A stretch of DNA of 10,370 nt from Caryophanales bacterium UBA3668 (GTDB lineage: Bacteria > Bacillota_I > Bacilli_A > RFN20 > CAG-826), in contig DFJP01000061.1 in assembly GCA_002373085.1 (NCBI GenBank), forward strand, positions 1 to 10,370, given 5' to 3'. Under the pieces are notes generated by a model. It was given only the letters and a program-made list of their open reading frames with translations. It searched no databases and was not told the origin of the DNA. How positions within the stretch are numbered: the stretch's first letter is position 1; each line of letters starts with the position of its first letter. Positions 8,303-10,370 of this stretch are shown in pieces. A program made the translations under genes and the position numbers.

Positions 8303-8781
8303 TTAAGAACTACGGTATTTTTAACAATCACGAACTCGACAATACTTTGCTAATCAAACTTTCTGATGATGAAGTAACTTCAGTGGTATCACTAAGTAAG
8401 CAGATGGAGGTCTTATATCATAACGAAGAGATTACTGCTTATCGCATAAAGAACTTTATCCGATATGCGAAAATCAAATATTCAGGAATTATCTTCCTTC
8501 CTGCTGATCCGTTAATCGATGTCATTAATTCGATATTAACCGACCATAAACTTAATCGCCTCGATTACAAAAAAGAAAGCGGTTATATCACTAAACTAAA
8601 TAAAGGCCATCTCATGGTCTACGCAAAAGAAGGAACATTCTTAAGAGATGGAACTGTCTCTAAAGGAAGGTTCTGCTCATATCATGATTTGTTCATTGAA
8701 AATGAAAAAGAAAACGAACTAATCGAAATAACTGAGAATATCCCAGAAAACATTGATTTCTTCAAGATGGAGGTCATCTAA
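8299..8781 (+). CDS. Probable shortened YtpR-like protein (DUF4479 plus remnant of a tRNA-binding OB fold)
   Basis: This is a 160-residue protein with no membrane segment, signal peptide or catalytic motif that I recognise. The first 80 or so residues (NYGIFNNHELDNTLLIKL, then MEVLYHNEEITAYRIKNF) resemble the N-terminal DUF4479 domain of Firmicutes YtpR, which begins with YNxxxxGDxLLI and has a later GYNIF-like segment. Residues 103-133 (GHLMVYAKEGTFLRDG, then GRFCSYHDLFI) resemble the last strands of the YtpR/EMAP-type tRNA-binding domain (VVAxxGxxLPxG, then GMxCSxxEL). The middle of that domain, containing the HPxADKL stretch and the following strands, appears to be missing, since YtpR is about 200 residues. 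The position right after trmB agrees with the trmB/ytpR association that I recall from Bacilli. The acidic tail (131-160) is unassigned. Homology is inferred from remembered patterns; the alternative is a lineage-specific protein of unknown function. Confidence 0.5.
   Translation: MIKNYGIFNNHELDNTLLIKLSDDEVTSVVSLSKQMEVLYHNEEITAYRIKNFIRYAKIKYSGIIFLPADPLIDVINSILTDHKLNRLDYKKESGYITKLNKGHLMVYAKEGTFLRDGTVSKGRFCSYHDLFIENEKENELIEITENIPENIDFFKMEVI
8769..8773 (+). promoter_or_regulatory. Ribosome binding site deciding the start of the nicotinate phosphoribosyltransferase gene
   Basis: GGAGG lies 9 bases before ATG 8783, inside the end of the preceding gene. It favours that ATG over the in-frame ATG at 8753, which lies upstream of this site and would add ten atypical residues. 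Confidence 0.8.
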
Positions 8782-8782
8782 T

Positions 8783-9880
8783 ATGCTTGAAATTGAACTT
8801 AAAAAACAAGGCAAAATCTCACGCCTTACAAATAAAACATTCCAATTTGAAAAAGAATTAGGAGAAGGCTTTTACGCTGCTAATTACTTTTTAAAAAGTA
8901 ATAAAATCGTTAAAGAACATGTTCCCAACCATATTGTTACCATGCAATGGTTCCAAAGAAGGGATGACGCTATGCTTTGTGGAATTGATGAAGCAATCGC
9001 GGTAATTCATACTTATGCTATTCATCCTGAAGAATTAGTGATTGAAGCGCTTAATGATGGAGATATTATCGATAACATGGAACCAGTTCTTAAAGTTACT
9101 GGTAAATACGAAAACTTTGGATTCTTAGAAAGCGTAATTGATGGCATCTTAGCAAGAAGAACTAGCGTTGCCACTAATGTTAGAGAGGTCTTAAAAGTTG
9201 CAGGAAATACTCCTGTATTTTCTATGGCAGACCGTCAAGATGATTATCACACTCAAGTTGGTGATGGTTATGCTACTTATGTTGCAGGTATTGACCGCGT
9301 TAGCACCGATGCTCAAGGCAAGTGGTGGGGTGGAAAAGGTATGGGAACTATGCCACATGCCTTAATCCAAGTTTGTGGTGGTGATGTTATTAAAGCTGCT
9401 CAAATCTATCACGAGACATTCCCAAATGAAAAAGTAACTGCCTTAATTGATTATAATAACGATGTTGTTACTGATTCATTAAAACTTGCTAGAGTTCTTA
9501 AAACCAATCTTAATGGAGTTCGTATTGATACTTCTAAGGCATTAATTGATCACTATTTTGATGACAAAGATACATCTGGATTTGATCCTCATGGAGTTTG
9601 TAAAGAGCTAGTTTTTGCTCTTAGAGAAGCTTTGGATAAAGAAGGATTTAACTATGTTAAAATCATCGTTTCTTGTTCCTTTAACGCTCAAAAGATTAAA
9701 GAGTGGAATGAATTAAAGGTTCCAGTGGATTTATACGGTGTTGGCACTTACTTTGTCAATAACACAACTTGTGGATTTACTGGTGACTTAGTTATGCTTG
9801 ATGGCAAACCACAAGCAAAAGAAGGCAGAGCAAACTACCCATCTAAGAGACTTAAAAAAGTCCTTTATCCAATTTATTAA
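8783..9880 (+). CDS. pncB: Nicotinate phosphoribosyltransferase, short form
   Basis: This enzyme makes nicotinate mononucleotide from nicotinate and PRPP, the entry to the Preiss-Handler NAD salvage route. The protein has 365 residues from the ATG at 8783, typical of the short bacterial/archaeal form and shorter than E. coli PncB (about 400). An N-terminal alpha/beta domain precedes a type II phosphoribosyltransferase barrel. Visible motifs are LARRTSVATN (123-132), MADRQDDYHTQVGDGYA (148-164), GGKGMGTMPHALI (183-195), RIDTS (247-251) and DLYGVGTYF (316-324), the phosphate-binding end of the barrel. His192 in GTMPH aligns with the position of the phosphorylated His of characterised NAPRTases (GTxxH). 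One base separates it from the preceding gene. It is the last + strand gene before a terminator. NAPRT is favoured over nicotinamide or quinolinate phosphoribosyltransferase by the GTMPH and RRTSVATN patterns. Confidence 0.93.
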   Translation: MLEIELKKQGKISRLTNKTFQFEKELGEGFYAANYFLKSNKIVKEHVPNHIVTMQWFQRRDDAMLCGIDEAIAVIHTYAIHPEELVIEALNDGDIIDNMEPVLKVTGKYENFGFLESVIDGILARRTSVATNVREVLKVAGNTPVFSMADRQDDYHTQVGDGYATYVAGIDRVSTDAQGKWWGGKGMGTMPHALIQVCGGDVIKAAQIYHETFPNEKVTALIDYNNDVVTDSLKLARVLKTNLNGVRIDTSKALIDHYFDDKDTSGFDPHGVCKELVFALREALDKEGFNYVKIIVSCSFNAQKIKEWNELKVPVDLYGVGTYFVNNTTCGFTGDLVMLDGKPQAKEGRANYPSKRLKKVLYPIY

Positions 9881-9893
9881 TATAAAAGGATAT

Positions 9894-9918
9894 AAAAAAT
9901 AGCCACTGGCTATTTTTT
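9894..9918. terminator. Bidirectional intrinsic terminator between pncB and tyrS
   Basis: There is a perfect inverted repeat of 11 bases (9894-9904 and 9908-9918) around an ACT loop. The stem core is TAGCC/GGCTA flanked by six A on one side and six T on the other, so an RNA hairpin plus U tract forms whichever strand is transcribed. It sits 13 bases after the pncB stop. It also includes the last codons and stop of the convergent tyrS (TAG read from 9912 to 9910). Confidence 0.88.
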
Positions 9919-10370
9919 GTTTACCTTAAGGAATACTTTCTTTCCCTTTTTAATCTTGCGAGGCGAAGTGATATCAATCATTTCGTTTGGATTTGTAATC
10001 TTTTCTCCATCGACTGAGACACCACCTTGTTCGATAAGTCTTCTTGCTTCGCTTTTAGAAGCGCATAATGTGGACGCTACCAATAAGTCAGTAATAGTGT
10101 ATTCGCTAAGATCTAATTCACAAGAAGGCATATTTTCATCATTTCCTTCACCAGAGAATAGACTTCTTACAGCTGCTAACACTTTATTAGCCTCTTCTTC
10201 GCCGTGAACTAACTTAGTCAATTCATAAGCAAGAATTTCTTTTTTCTCGTTAATTCTGCTATCATCCCAAGATGCAATTTCATTAATTCTATCTAGTGAT
10301 AGGAATGTTAATAGTTTGAAACATTTGATAACATCTGCATCTTCAATATTTCTCCAATATTGGAAGAATT
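9910..10370 (-). CDS. tyrS: Tyrosyl-tRNA synthetase, C-terminal part (5' end beyond window)
   Basis: This class I synthetase charges tRNA-Tyr. The 152 C-terminal residues are visible; a full TyrRS has about 400-420, so the catalytic HIGH and KMSKS regions are off the window. The reading frame is open to the right edge. The visible part begins FFQYWRNIEDADVIK, continues FKLLTFLSLDRINEI and then ELTKLVHGEEEA, all characteristic of the TyrRS helical anticodon-recognition region. From about residue 95 of the visible part there is an S4 RNA-binding domain (DLLVASTLCASKSEARRLI, EQGGVSVDGEKITN) ending in a basic tail (KIKKGKKVFLKVNKK). A TTG codon at 10221 could look like a start but is an internal Leu in the continuous frame. 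The gene is convergent with pncB, and its stop lies inside the shared terminator hairpin. Confidence 0.96.
   Translation of the reverse strand, partial: FFQYWRNIEDADVIKCFKLLTFLSLDRINEIASWDDSRINEKKEILAYELTKLVHGEEEANKVLAAVRSLFSGEGNDENMPSCELDLSEYTITDLLVASTLCASKSEARRLIEQGGVSVDGEKITNPNEMIDITSPRKIKKGKKVFLKVNKK

Noticed and set aside
8753..8782. Ten-residue N-terminal extension of the nicotinate phosphoribosyltransferase
   Set aside because: It lacks a good ribosome binding site of its own, overlaps the previous gene and precedes the strong GGAGG at 8769-8773, which points to ATG 8783.
9917..10207. 96-residue open frame on the + strand opposite tyrS
   Set aside because: It is antisense to a clear TyrRS C-terminal region with an S4 domain and shows no features of its own.
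1..10370. Mobile elements, CRISPR arrays, phage, defence or toxin-antitoxin systems, tRNA or rRNA genes
   Set aside because: All but a few dozen bases are covered by recognised or probable housekeeping genes. I saw no direct-repeat arrays, terminal repeats, transposase motifs or structured RNA apart from the terminator.

Overview
The window is a dense, low-G+C (AT-rich by eye) bacterial chromosome segment made almost entirely of housekeeping and metabolic genes. Nine genes run on the + strand with overlaps or gaps of at most 18 bases, and one convergent gene on the - strand enters from the right edge. Several features suggest a Firmicutes/Bacilli-type or Tenericutes-adjacent organism: the paired glgC-glgD arrangement, a LeuRS lacking the zinc-knuckle cysteines of E. 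coli, a PepV-type dipeptidase next to trmB, a short-form nicotinate phosphoribosyltransferase, and strong GGAGG ribosome binding sites. TGA serves as a stop codon (leuS, coaX, trmB), so this is not a UGA-Trp Mycoplasma code. The finer placement, perhaps an uncultured gut Bacilli lineage, is only an inference.

Left part (1-3164): glycogen synthesis. The 3' part of glgC, then glgD and glgA, encode ADP-glucose pyrophosphorylase (catalytic GlgC plus a GlgD subunit that has lost catalytic residues) and the ADP-glucose-dependent glycogen synthase. glgD and glgA have clear Shine-Dalgarno sequences. Branching enzyme and phosphorylase are not in view.

Middle part (3183-8781): leuS, coaX (type III pantothenate kinase family, with altered motifs), a PepV-like M20 metallopeptidase, trmB (tRNA m7G46 methyltransferase) and a 160-residue protein that I read as a shortened, divergent YtpR-like protein. 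leuS/coaX, coaX/pepV and trmB/ytpR-like each share an ATGA stop-start overlap, and pepV/trmB overlap by 11 bases, so translation is probably coupled. Three of these products act on tRNA or may bind it.

Right part (8783-10370): a nicotinate phosphoribosyltransferase gene (NAD salvage) ends the + strand run. A perfect hairpin flanked by A and T tracts follows and probably terminates transcription from both sides. It contains the stop codon of the convergent tyrS, of which the C-terminal 152 residues are present.

I found no mobile element, CRISPR array, phage gene, RNA gene or defence system, and no intergenic stretch longer than about 30 bases. The observations most worth checking are the altered motifs of CoaX, the shortened YtpR-like protein, and two 18-bp perfect palindromes inside coaX.
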